Shown: positions 14,124 to 23,454 of the stretch, piece by piece
How positions within the stretch are numbered: the stretch's first letter is position 1
How the letters are laid out: the number at the start of each line of letters is the position of its first letter
Assembly: GCA_040289115.1 (NCBI GenBank)
Contig: PSKS01000037.1
Coordinates: 1 to 23,454 of the forward strand
DNA length: 23,454 nucleotides
Direction of reading: 5' to 3'
Origin: JAUQQI01 sp040289115
Lineage (GTDB): Bacteria > Chloroflexota > Dehalococcoidia > JAUQQI01
The notes under the pieces: generated by a model
Seen by the model: the letters and a program-made list of their open reading frames with translations, nothing else
Told to the model about the DNA's origin: nothing
The model's database searches: none
Translations under genes and position numbers: made by a program

Positions 14124-14188
14124 TTGGATATATTAAAGCCGAGCACCCGGAAAGGACGCCCCCGTCCCACATGTGTTGAACCCATACA
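14124..14188 (+). repeat. Dispersed promoter-upstream element, copy B
   Basis: A 65-nt stretch matching 4374-4439 (minus strand) at 59 positions, with 6 mismatches and one deleted base. It ends with GTTGAACCCATACA, 5 nt before the -35-like hexamer upstream of alaS, the same distance as in copy A. Both copies point in the direction of the gene they precede. Confidence 0.8.
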
Positions 14189-14193
14189 GGCCG

Positions 14194-14223
14194 TAGAACC
14201 TGGGCCCGCCCTTAGGCTAAAAT
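14194..14223 (+). promoter_or_regulatory. Promoter of the alaS operon
   Basis: TAGAAC (14194-14199) and TAAAAT (14218-14223) are separated by 18 nt. The -35 is weak by consensus, but its position relative to the conserved upstream element equals that of the complex II promoter. Expected start near 14230, a leader of about 9 nt. Confidence 0.5.
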
Positions 14224-14238
14224 TGTTAGGGGTCAGCC

Positions 14239-16873
<2,635 letters not shown>

Positions 16874-16881
<8 letters not shown>

Positions 16882-18100
16882 GGTTCCGGTAGACCTAGAG
16901 GCAAAGCAACTTCAGCCGACAAGATCCCCAAAAGGCGGCGAAATCGTGCGGCTGGATCCCCGGGATGACCTGGGGTCTGTCCGGATCCGGCTGGAGCAGA
17001 CAACCCACAATCCCGTCTACCTGGTAGTCCCCCCAGGTCTGCGGTGCCTGCGAAACGAGTTGGGCATCCGTCTCCTCTACCGGCAAGCCCGGGCCCTGGG
17101 CCGGGAGCTAATCATCGTCTCCCGGGACCCCACCATCCGGGAGCTGGCCCAGGAGGGTGGCTTCCGGGTCCGACGCAGCCTCCTTGCCGAAAGCGCTCCG
17201 GAAGAAGCCATTCCCATGCCGGTCCTTGCCCTAGCCTTTGTCCGGAAGCTGGCGGGCGACCTGGTGGGTATCCTCCAGTTTGAACTGCCCCGCTTCTGGT
17301 TATTGCTAAGCTTGGGCCTACTTGGGCTGGTATTTCTGCTCCTTTATATACCCCAGGCCAAGGTTGTGGTGGTCCCCAGCGGGCGTCTGGTGGAGTCCAC
17401 GGCCAATATCACTGCCCGGCGGGGCGCTGCCGTCGACGTAGATAAGGCGATTATTCCGGCCCGGGTTATTACGGCCGAGACGGACCTGGAGCAAACCGTA
17501 CGGGTGGCCGGGCAGGCCGTGATGGCGGCTGACCGGGACCGGGCCAGGACGGCGGTGTTGGACCGGGCCCGGGAGCAGGCGATGGCTGTCCTATGGAATG
17601 TAAAGGCACCCAACGACCAGGTCTTTCCCCAGACGGTCCGGGTAGCCCTGGTCAGTGAGGATTTCGACCGCCGGCTTGGCGAGCAGGCTTCAACCCTCAC
17701 CTTGAAGGCTCGGGTGCGCATCGAGGCCCTTGCCTTCGACGGCCAGCAGGCCAACGAGGTGGTCCGGGCCGTCCTGGCCCGCCGGGTGCCGGCGGGCCAG
17801 CGGCTTGGGAACCAGGTAGAGGTGCGGCCGGGGGGAATGGTAGCCACCGATGAAGATACCGTCGTATTTGAGATGTTTGCCCGGGGGGTGGCCTTTGAGC
17901 CGGTGGACGCGGAGCAGGTGCGGTCGTTGGTTCGGGGACGTCCCATCCCCGAGGCGGCCCGGCTGGTGGCCGAGCAGTTCCGGCTGGCCGATGAGCCTGT
18001 CATCGAGGTTTACCGGTCACCCCTGGGCCGGCTGCCCGTAATGGGCAACCGGATCGAGGTCGAAATCCGCCAGCCACCGCTTCCCCCCGCCCCCCGATGA
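16874..18100 (+). CDS. Single-pass membrane protein, possibly baseplate J-like; function unknown
   Basis: A 408-residue protein. The N-terminal 135 residues are soluble and have an alternating strand/helix pattern (NPVYLVVPPG, GRELIIVSRDPTIRELAQ) that suggests a Rossmann-like fold. One transmembrane helix lies at about 141-160 (FWLLLSLGLLGLVFLLLYIP), then an about 245-residue domain rich in beta strands (VVVVPSGRLVEST, VEVRPGGMVATDEDTVVFEM). The C-terminal half resembles proteins labelled baseplate J/gp47-like in Chloroflexota, an association from memory that I cannot verify. No phage genes are nearby. GTG 16874 was chosen because the frame upstream lies inside alaS; it overlaps alaS by 8 nt. 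Its stop overlaps the ruvX start (ATGA). Confidence 0.7.
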
Positions 18101-18528
18101 GGGTTCTTGGGCTCGATGTCGGCCGCCGCCGGATCGGGGTCGCCGTGAGCGACCCGACCGGCCTCATTGCGAGCCCCCTGGAGGTCATCCAGGTCCGCAG
18201 CCTTAAGGGAGCTATCAGTCGGGTTTTAGACATCTGCCGGGAACAGCAGGCCGAACTCATCGTCGTGGGCCTGCCGGTGAGCCTCGCGGGCGAACTCGGC
18301 CCGCAGGCCCGGGAAGTCCTGGAATTTACTGAGGCCCTCCGGCGGCGAAGTCCGGTGCCGGTCGAGACCTGGGATGAGCGGCTCTCCACCGTCGGGGCGA
18401 CCCGGCTTCTGCAGGCGGGCGGCTACGATAGCCGGACGATGCGGGACCGGCTGGACGCGGCCGCGGCGGCCTTCATGCTCCAGGGCTATTTAGATTCCCG
18501 ACGCCGCCGGGCCGAAACGGACCAATGA
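18097..18528 (+). CDS. ruvX: Putative pre-16S rRNA nuclease YqgF/RuvX
   Basis: A 143-residue RNase H-fold protein of the YqgF family, which takes part in 5' processing of pre-16S rRNA and was earlier named Holliday junction resolvase. Visible motifs are GLDVGRRRIGVAVSD (5-19, with catalytic D7), IVVGLPVSLAGE, ETWDERLST and DRLDAAAAAFMLQGYLD, which supply the other acidic residues. It overlaps both neighbours by ATGA. The alaS-ruvX-mltG order also occurs in Firmicutes, there with a small regulator in between. Confidence 0.95.
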   Translation: MRVLGLDVGRRRIGVAVSDPTGLIASPLEVIQVRSLKGAISRVLDICREQQAELIVVGLPVSLAGELGPQAREVLEFTEALRRRSPVPVETWDERLSTVGATRLLQAGGYDSRTMRDRLDAAAAAFMLQGYLDSRRRRAETDQ

Positions 18529-19595
18529 ACCGGTCCCAGCGCGGCCTTCCGGCCGGTTGTCTTCTCATCCTGGTTTTGCCGGCTATCGCCGGCCTTCTGC
18601 TTTTGGGCCTGGGTGTGGCTCCGAAGCCGGAGACCCTTCTGGCCGGCCTGGACCGGCCGGCCCCGGGTGGTCCAGGCCTCTTCGTCATCCGGCCGGGGGA
18701 GACCGCCGGCAGTGTGGCCGACCGGCTCGCTGCGGCCGGACTGGTTTGGAGTCCCCACTACTTTCGGATTCTGGCCAGTCTGGAGGGGAAGGATGTAAAA
18801 CTTCAGCCCGGGGAGTACGCCATCCCCGCCAACCCCACGGTGCGGGACCTGCTGGAGCTTTTAACCAGCGGCCGGAACCGGGTTCGGCGGGTAACGGTTC
18901 CGGAAGGCCTCCGGGCCGAAGAGGTGGCCGCCACGGTGGCCGAGGCCCTGGGCCGTCCCGTGGAGGAGGCCCGGGCGTGGCTGGTTCCGGGCCGGCTAGA
19001 CCATCCGGTACTCCGGGAAAAGCCCCCCGATGCCTCCCTGGAAGGCTACTTGATGCCTGATACTTACATAGTCGGCTGGGACCACGGCCCCGAAGTGGTC
19101 TTCCGGCTGATGCTGGATAACCTGGAAGCCAAGCTTACCCCGGAGGTCCGGGCGAAGGCGGGCGCTCGGGGCCTCTCCGTCCACAGCCTGCTCACCCTCG
19201 CCTCCATCGTGGAGCGGGAAGCCAAAGTTGACGAAGAGCGACCCCTCATCGCCTCGGTCTTTCTTAACCGGATCCGGCTGGGGATGCGCCTCGAGGCCGA
19301 CCCCACCGTTCAGTACGCCCTGACCCTGGACCCCTTAAATGTGGCCCGCTTCGGCTACTGGAAGGCCGAGCTTACCCTTGAGGATCTGCGAGTTGACTCG
19401 GCATACAACACCTATAAATACCCGGGCCTTCCACCCGGGCCCATTTGCAACCCTGGGTTCGCCTCGATCCGGGCCGTGGCCGAGGCCCCGGAAACCCCCT
19501 ATCTTTACTTCGTCCTGGACCGGGACGGCCGGCACCACCGCTTTGCCGCCACCTGGGAGGAGCACCTGCGCAACGTTCGGGAGGTGGGAAGCTAG
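18525..19595 (+). CDS. mltG: Endolytic murein transglycosylase MltG
   Basis: A 356-residue membrane-anchored enzyme that cleaves nascent peptidoglycan strands and releases a 1,6-anhydro end. The N-terminal transmembrane helix is at about 11-30. A LysM-like region follows (51-118, GLFVIRPGETAGSVADRLAA). The YceG/MltG catalytic domain has LEGYLMPDTY (172-181), LASIVEREA with catalytic E230, FLNRIRLGMRLEADPTVQYA and YPGLPPGPICNPG. The family is complete here. The ATG overlaps the ruvX stop (ATGA); aroE follows after 4 nt. Confidence 0.95.
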   Translation: MNRSQRGLPAGCLLILVLPAIAGLLLLGLGVAPKPETLLAGLDRPAPGGPGLFVIRPGETAGSVADRLAAAGLVWSPHYFRILASLEGKDVKLQPGEYAIPANPTVRDLLELLTSGRNRVRRVTVPEGLRAEEVAATVAEALGRPVEEARAWLVPGRLDHPVLREKPPDASLEGYLMPDTYIVGWDHGPEVVFRLMLDNLEAKLTPEVRAKAGARGLSVHSLLTLASIVEREAKVDEERPLIASVFLNRIRLGMRLEADPTVQYALTLDPLNVARFGYWKAELTLEDLRVDSAYNTYKYPGLPPGPICNPGFASIRAVAEAPETPYLYFVLDRDGRHHRFAATWEEHLRNVREVGS

Positions 19596-19599
19596 GACC

Positions 19600-20487
19600 A
19601 TGACCAGGCTTAAGGCCGGGGTGGTCGGGTTCCCGGTAAAGCACAGCGTTTCGCCGGCGATGCAGCAGGCCGCCTTCGACTACCTGGGCCTGCCCGTGGA
19701 GTACCGGGCCTGGGAGGTAAGACCCGATGACCTTGAGGCTTTTGTCGGCCGGCTTCGGGCGGGGGGTTGGCTGGGGGTGAACGTGACGATCCCCCACAAA
19801 GAAGCGATCGTATTCCTGCTAGACGATCTGGCCCCTGAGGCGGCCGCAGTTGGGGCGGTGAATACGGTGGTTGCGGCCGGCGGAAGGCTTACGGGCCACA
19901 ACACCGATGTGGCCGGCTTCTTGGCCGGCCTGCCACCCGGGCAGGATTTTGCCGGCGTCCGGGCCCTGATTCTGGGGGCAGGTGGGGCAGCCGCCGCGGT
20001 CCTCTTCGGCCTGCTGGGCCTGGGCCTTGCCGAAGTCGGCGTCTTTAACCGGCGGCCGGAGCGGGCGGAGCGGCTAGTGGGCAGGTTTTTGGCTCGGGAG
20101 CCGGTGACCCGGTTGCGGGTGATAGGCGAGGACGAGGTTTGTGAATATGCCCGGACCTGCATTTTGGTTATTAACTGCACCCCGGTGGGAACGGCCGGGA
20201 CACCCCTGGCCAGCCAGATGCCCCTGGCCCCGCAGTGCCTGGCCCCCGGCAGCTTCGCCTACGACCTGGTGTATAATCCTCCTGAAACCCCGTGGTTAAG
20301 GGCCGTCCGGGAACGGGGTGTCCGGCCCATCTCTGGCCTTACCATGCTGGTCCACCAGGGGGCGGCCGCCTTCCGCCTCTGGACCGGCCGGGAGGCCCCG
20401 GTTGGGGTGATGCTGGCGGCGGCCCGGCGGGCCCTGGCGGAGTTCGACGATGCTTCGGTTTCTGACGGCGGGCGAATCCCACGGTAA
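19600..20487 (+). CDS. aroE: Shikimate dehydrogenase
   Basis: A 295-residue NADP-dependent enzyme that reduces 3-dehydroshikimate to shikimate. Motifs are KHSVSPAMQQAAF (14-26, S16 and S18 bind substrate), NVTIPHKEA (61-69, catalytic K67), GAVNTV (85-90) and GHNTDVAGF (99-107, D103), then the cofactor loop LGAGGAAAAV and NRRPERAERL. ATG 19600 was chosen from the family start; the frame is open further upstream only inside mltG. Its last 38 nt overlap aroC. Confidence 0.95.
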   Translation: MTRLKAGVVGFPVKHSVSPAMQQAAFDYLGLPVEYRAWEVRPDDLEAFVGRLRAGGWLGVNVTIPHKEAIVFLLDDLAPEAAAVGAVNTVVAAGGRLTGHNTDVAGFLAGLPPGQDFAGVRALILGAGGAAAAVLFGLLGLGLAEVGVFNRRPERAERLVGRFLAREPVTRLRVIGEDEVCEYARTCILVINCTPVGTAGTPLASQMPLAPQCLAPGSFAYDLVYNPPETPWLRAVRERGVRPISGLTMLVHQGAAAFRLWTGREAPVGVMLAAARRALAEFDDASVSDGGRIPR

Positions 20488-21610
20488 GGGCCTCACTGTA
20501 ATCATCGAAGGGATGCCGGCCGGCCTGCCCCTCGACGAGGAATACATCGCCGTTCAGCTCCGGCGCCGGCAGTGGGGCTACGGCCGGGGCGGCCGGATGA
20601 AGATCGAGCAGGACCGGGCCGAGATCACGGCCGGGGTCCGCCACGGCCGCACCATCGGCAGCCCCATCGCCCTCTGGATCCGCAACCGGGACTGGGAGAA
20701 CTGGCAGGAAGTTATGGGCATTACCCCGCCGGAATCGGAGGTGCCGCCGGTTACCCGACTGCGGCCGGGCCACGCCGACCTGACCGGGGCCGTAAAATAC
20801 GGCCACCTGGACGTTCGGAACGTCATCGAGCGGGCCAGCGCCCGGGAAACGGCGGCCCGGGTTGCGGCTGGCACCGTGGCCCGGCGGCTGCTAGAGGAAT
20901 TCGGGATGCAGTTTAAAAGCCATACCGTCCAGATCGGTCCGGTGAAGGCCGACCCTGAGCGGGTCGACTGGACGAGGGTCGAAGAATCGCCGGTTCGGTG
21001 CGGCGACCCGGTGGCCGAGGCCCAGATGATTGAGGCGATAAATGCGGCCAAGCGGGCCCACGACACGGTGGGTGGGGTTTTTGAGGTGATCGCCACCGGA
21101 GTGCCCATCGGCCTGGGCAGCTACGCCCAGTGGGACCGCAAGCTAGACGGTCTTATTGCCCAGGCGATGCTGAGCATTAACGCCGCCAAGGCGGTGGAAT
21201 TCGGGGGCGGGTTTGCCATGGCCGGCCTGCCGGGCTCGCAGGTTCATGATGTTATCGAGGCCGTGGACCACCCGACGGAGCCCGGCCGGAAGGTCTGGCG
21301 GCACCGGACCAACCGGGCCGGTGGGATTGTAGGCGGAATAAGCAACGGCGAACCCATCGTGGTGCGGGTTGCGATAAAGCCGATCCCCACCCTGGCAAAT
21401 CCCTTGCCCAGCGCTGATTTGCTCACCGGCGAGCCTATCTTGGCCCCCTACGAGCGGTCGGACGTGTGCGTGGTACCAGCGGCGGGGGTTATCGGGGAGG
21501 CGGTGCTGGCTTGGGTGCTGGCTGTGGCGTTTTTAGAAAAGTTCGGCGGCGACCACATCGACGACATCCGGGCCAGCTACGAGCATTACCTCCGGCGCAC
21601 CTGGATTTAG
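20450..21610 (+). CDS. aroC: Chorismate synthase
   Basis: A 386-residue enzyme that converts EPSP to chorismate and needs reduced FMN. It opens with LTAGESHGKGL (5-15), then QLRRRQWGYGRGGRMKIEQD and GRTIGSPIAL; later RASARETAARVAAGTVAR and GGISNGEPI are family signatures, and the C-terminus has the usual Arg/Asp-rich helices. ATG 20450 begins at the conserved position in the family although it is inside aroE. FMN dependence connects it to the riboflavin operon only in a general sense. Confidence 0.97.
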   Translation: MLRFLTAGESHGKGLTVIIEGMPAGLPLDEEYIAVQLRRRQWGYGRGGRMKIEQDRAEITAGVRHGRTIGSPIALWIRNRDWENWQEVMGITPPESEVPPVTRLRPGHADLTGAVKYGHLDVRNVIERASARETAARVAAGTVARRLLEEFGMQFKSHTVQIGPVKADPERVDWTRVEESPVRCGDPVAEAQMIEAINAAKRAHDTVGGVFEVIATGVPIGLGSYAQWDRKLDGLIAQAMLSINAAKAVEFGGGFAMAGLPGSQVHDVIEAVDHPTEPGRKVWRHRTNRAGGIVGGISNGEPIVVRVAIKPIPTLANPLPSADLLTGEPILAPYERSDVCVVPAAGVIGEAVLAWVLAVAFLEKFGGDHIDDIRASYEHYLRRTWI

Positions 21611-21716
21611 CCTTCGGTCGGCCCCACCCATCGGCGGCAAAGGGCCCAGCACGGCAGCCACCATAGCCGGACATTGCTGGCCGGGCTTGGCAGTAGCAAA
21701 GTTGCCCAAATGCGGC

Positions 21717-21722
21717 TAAAAT
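21717..21722 (+). promoter_or_regulatory. Possible -10 box of the coiled-coil gene
   Basis: TAAAAT lies 25 nt before the ATG at 21747 in the context GGCTAAAATT, which is the same context as the alaS -10 (14216-14224). No -35 is clear. It is in the 136-nt gap after aroC, where I see no terminator. Confidence 0.35.
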
Positions 21723-21746
21723 TTCGGGTAGGGAAAGAAAGTAGTT

Positions 21747-22619
21747 ATGCCTTTTGACGTTCGGGATTTTCACGACCTTATAAGGCTACTGGAAGCCCAC
21801 CCCGAGTGGCGGGCCGAGCTTCGGCGGCTAGTTCTTTCGGAGGAGCTCCTACGCCTGCCCGAGCTTATTCGGGAGTTGGCCGAAGCCCAGGACCGAACCC
21901 AGCGGCAGCTGGCGGAGCTTACCCGCCGACTTGAAGAGCTTGCAGCCTGGGTTGAGACCTTAGCCCAAGCCCAGGCCCGCACCGAAGAGCGGGTGGCACA
22001 CCTCGAAGAACGGGTTAGCCAGATCGAGGACCGACTCGGCCGCGTCGAAGAGGCCCTGGTCCGCTTGGCCGAAGCCCAGGCCCGCACCGAAGAGCGGGTC
22101 GGCCGCCTTGAGGAGGCCGTCGCCCACCTGGCCGAAGCCCAGGCCCGCACCGAGGCGGTCCTTCAGGCCCTCATCGTCCGGGTTGACCGCCTTGAAATTC
22201 GGTTGGGCAGACTAGAAGGCCGGGAATTGGAGCGCTACTACCGGGAACGGGCGCCCGCCATCTTCGGTCAAGCCGGCTTCAGCCGGGTAAGGGTCGTACC
22301 CATCGAAGAGGTAGCCGGCCGGCTGGACGACCTGGAAGAGCAGGGCCATGTCGGTCCGGAAGACCGGCTTCGCCTGCTGCGAACCGACCTGTTCGTCCAG
22401 GCCCGAAGGCAGGGCCGAGAAATCTGGCTGGCCGTCGAGGTCTCCAGCACCATCGACGACAAGGATGTCGAGCGAGCGGTAAAGTCTGCCGAGCTTTTGG
22501 CTCGCCTCTTCAAGGTCGAAGCCCAGCCCGTTGTTGCCGGCCACAGGCTTCTTCCGGATGCCGAAAAGCTTGGCCAGCAGCAAAATGTGGTCGTCATAAC
22601 CGACGGCGTCGTGGCCTGA
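21747..22619 (+). CDS. Coiled-coil protein with C-terminal PD-(D/E)XK-like domain (DUF3782 type)
   Basis: A 290-residue protein. Residues about 40-160 are a continuous coiled coil made of repeats such as LAEAQARTEERVGRLEEAV. Near-identical DNA copies start at 21879, 21963, 22068 and 22131, spaced 84, 105 and 63 nt, all multiples of 21 nt (one heptad). Residues 165-290 contain RTDLFVQARRQGREIWLAVEVS (212-233), where D214 and E231 are placed like a degenerate PD-(D/E)XK nuclease site (ExS rather than ExK), followed by conserved-looking helices. Families of this architecture (DUF3782) are often multi-copy in cyanobacteria, Chloroflexota and archaea, with no known function. It splits the aro genes. 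The ribosome site is weak (GGGAAAG). Confidence 0.75.
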   Translation: MPFDVRDFHDLIRLLEAHPEWRAELRRLVLSEELLRLPELIRELAEAQDRTQRQLAELTRRLEELAAWVETLAQAQARTEERVAHLEERVSQIEDRLGRVEEALVRLAEAQARTEERVGRLEEAVAHLAEAQARTEAVLQALIVRVDRLEIRLGRLEGRELERYYRERAPAIFGQAGFSRVRVVPIEEVAGRLDDLEEQGHVGPEDRLRLLRTDLFVQARRQGREIWLAVEVSSTIDDKDVERAVKSAELLARLFKVEAQPVVAGHRLLPDAEKLGQQQNVVVITDGVVA

Positions 22620-22639
22620 GCTGGCCGCCAGGACGGCCC

Positions 22640-22648
22640 TGTTACAAT
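22640..22648 (+). promoter_or_regulatory. Extended -10 promoter for aroKB
   Basis: TGTTACAAT is an extended -10 (TG 22640-22641, TACAAT 22643-22648). The expected transcription start, about 22655, lies 3 nt before the ATG, so the mRNA would be nearly leaderless. There is no ribosome site between the two. Confidence 0.45.
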
Positions 22649-22657
22649 ACATTTCGG

Positions 22658-23454
22658 ATGGGCAGTCGTAATCCCCGCAATATCTACCTTACCGGCTTTT
22701 CGGGCACAGGTAAGTCCACCGTCGGGGCATTAGTCGCCCAAAGGCTTGGATTCCGGTTCGTAGACCTGGACACCGAAATCGAGCGGCAAGCCGGCCGGTC
22801 GGTTCCTGAAATCTTCAAGGCCGAGGGGGAAGAAGCCTTCCGCCGGTACGAGGCCGAAGCCCTGCGCCGGCTGGGGACGGAGGGGAACCTGGTAGTGGCC
22901 ACCGGTGGCGGGGTTGTGCTCCGGCCCGAGAACCGCCGCCTCATGGCCGAGACGGGCCTGGTGGTCTGCCTTGAGGCCCGTCCCGAAACCATTACCCGGC
23001 GACTGGCCAACCTGGCCCCGACCCGACCCCTCTTGACCGGGCCGGATCCAGCCGCCCGCATCGCCGGCCTTAAAGAGTACCGGCAGCCCTTTTACGCCAC
23101 CGCCGACTGGGTGGTCCAGACCGACCTACTTACCCCCGAGGAGGCAGCCACCGAGGTGGTCCGAGCCTGGGAGATTCTGGGACCCCGACTGGGCAGGGCC
23201 GAAGCCGATGCCGGAGGCTGGCCGGGGGCGGGTCGGGAAGGGCTTGCACCATACTGTTCGAATGCCGGGGCCACCTGCGTTGTCCGCTCCTCAGCCGGGG
23301 ATTACCCGGTCTACGTCGGCTGGGGCAACCTGGCCGAGCTTGGCTGGCGCATCCGGGCCGCCGGGCTGGGGGGCCGGGCCTGGGTCGTCGCCGACCGGGC
23401 GGTCTGGGAGCTCTGGGGGGAGCGGCTAATGGCAGGGCTAGCCGCCGCCCGCCA
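22658..23454 (+). CDS. aroKB: Shikimate kinase/3-dehydroquinate synthase fusion AroKB (3' end cut)
   Basis: The frame runs from ATG 22658 to the window end, 265 residues without a stop. The shikimate kinase part has Walker A GFSGTGKST (13-21), DLD (36-38), GGG (83-85) in ATGGGVVL and the lid PTRPLLTG (121-128). After a linker (about 175-212), residues from about 215 read YPVYVGWGNLAELG and GRAWVVADRAVWELW, the start of a 3-dehydroquinate synthase. The two enzymes catalyse ATP-dependent phosphorylation of shikimate and cyclisation of DAHP. The order kinase-then-synthase is known as AroKB. The rest of the synthase lies outside the window, so its active site cannot be checked. Confidence 0.9.
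   Translation, partial: MGSRNPRNIYLTGFSGTGKSTVGALVAQRLGFRFVDLDTEIERQAGRSVPEIFKAEGEEAFRRYEAEALRRLGTEGNLVVATGGGVVLRPENRRLMAETGLVVCLEARPETITRRLANLAPTRPLLTGPDPAARIAGLKEYRQPFYATADWVVQTDLLTPEEAATEVVRAWEILGPRLGRAEADAGGWPGAGREGLAPYCSNAGATCVVRSSAGDYPVYVGWGNLAELGWRIRAAGLGGRAWVVADRAVWELWGERLMAGLAAAR

Larger units (their letters stand above)
13675..14238. other. Intergenic region, 564 nt, with a possible gene remnant
   Basis: No complete gene is convincing. A plus-strand open frame, TTG 13829 to TGA 14011, contains REWLGGLGLALRQ and GMMVGFGAALGPLLNIDG. The other frame just upstream reads ELSTFVFFVGLWWLPEAYRL before a stop near 13880. Joined by one frameshift these would make a small membrane-protein-like remnant, but I recognise no family. 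A weak hairpin (AGTCTTA/TGAGACT, about 13726-13753) follows the DUF4349 gene without a T tract. The right end holds copy B of the dispersed element and the alaS promoter. Confidence 0.6.

Noticed and set aside
14161..14238. T-box or tRNA-like leader before alaS
   Set aside because: The T-box core (AGGGTGGNACCGCG type) is absent. A GGGTTCAAC-like T-loop in the minus-strand reading of the element lacks a pairing stem and the rest of a cloverleaf.
21879..22158. CRISPR-like or tandem regulatory repeats
   Set aside because: The repeats are in frame within a coding sequence and encode coiled-coil heptads; spacers are not unique sequences of constant length.

Overview
The window is GC-rich bacterial chromosome, densely packed, with many 4-20 nt gene overlaps and several GTG/TTG starts. 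I see no rRNA, tRNA, CRISPR array, transposase or phage module. The gene content points to an anaerobic or facultative, possibly thermophilic lineage. The best guess is Chloroflexota or a deep Firmicutes-type lineage. It rests on a complex II with an HdrB-like subunit instead of a membrane anchor, an aroK-aroB fusion, a DUF4349 protein, and a predicted membrane protein between alaS and ruvX. This placement is an inference and is weak.

Layout. (1) 1-4289: a minus-strand operon encodes an HdrB-like CCG subunit, the flavoprotein and the iron-sulfur subunit of a fumarate reductase/succinate dehydrogenase, followed by rpiA. rpiA converges on the tail of a gene cut by the window start. (2) 4290-4657: a 368-nt divergent promoter region with a good sigma70-type promoter for the complex II operon. 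(3) 4658-5701: a membrane-tethered short-chain dehydrogenase. (4) 5702-11369: an FMN riboswitch with a readable attenuator, then ribD-ribE-ribBA-ribH (riboflavin synthesis from GTP and ribulose 5-phosphate), with a GNAT protein, a small 4-TM protein and a Cys4/TM/SH3 protein downstream. (5) 11366-12670: a minus-strand pyrimidine-nucleoside phosphorylase. (6) 12799-13674: a DUF4349 membrane protein. (7) 13675-14238: a 564-nt stretch without a convincing gene. (8) 14239-21610: alaS, a membrane protein, ruvX, mltG, aroE and aroC, tightly coupled. (9) 21747-22619: a coiled-coil protein with a PD-(D/E)XK-like tail, which splits the aro genes. (10) 22658-23454: an aroK-aroB fusion cut by the window end.

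How the genes work together. The rib block makes riboflavin, which supplies FAD and FMN; three products encoded here use these (FAD for the flavoprotein, reduced FMN for chorismate synthase) or control them (the FMN riboswitch). RpiA supplies or drains ribulose 5-phosphate, a RibB substrate, and the pyrimidine phosphorylase feeds pentose phosphates. AroE, AroC and AroKB cover most of the late shikimate pathway.

The most unusual signal is an about 66-bp element that occurs twice in inverted orientation about 10 kb apart: upstream of the complex II operon (4374-4439, minus strand) and upstream of alaS (14124-14188, plus strand). The copies are about 89% identical by my hand alignment. Each lies exactly 5 nt upstream of a -35-like hexamer with an 18-nt spacer to a -10. 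This looks like a duplicated promoter-proximal regulatory cassette, or the remnant of a small mobile element, that links two unrelated operons.
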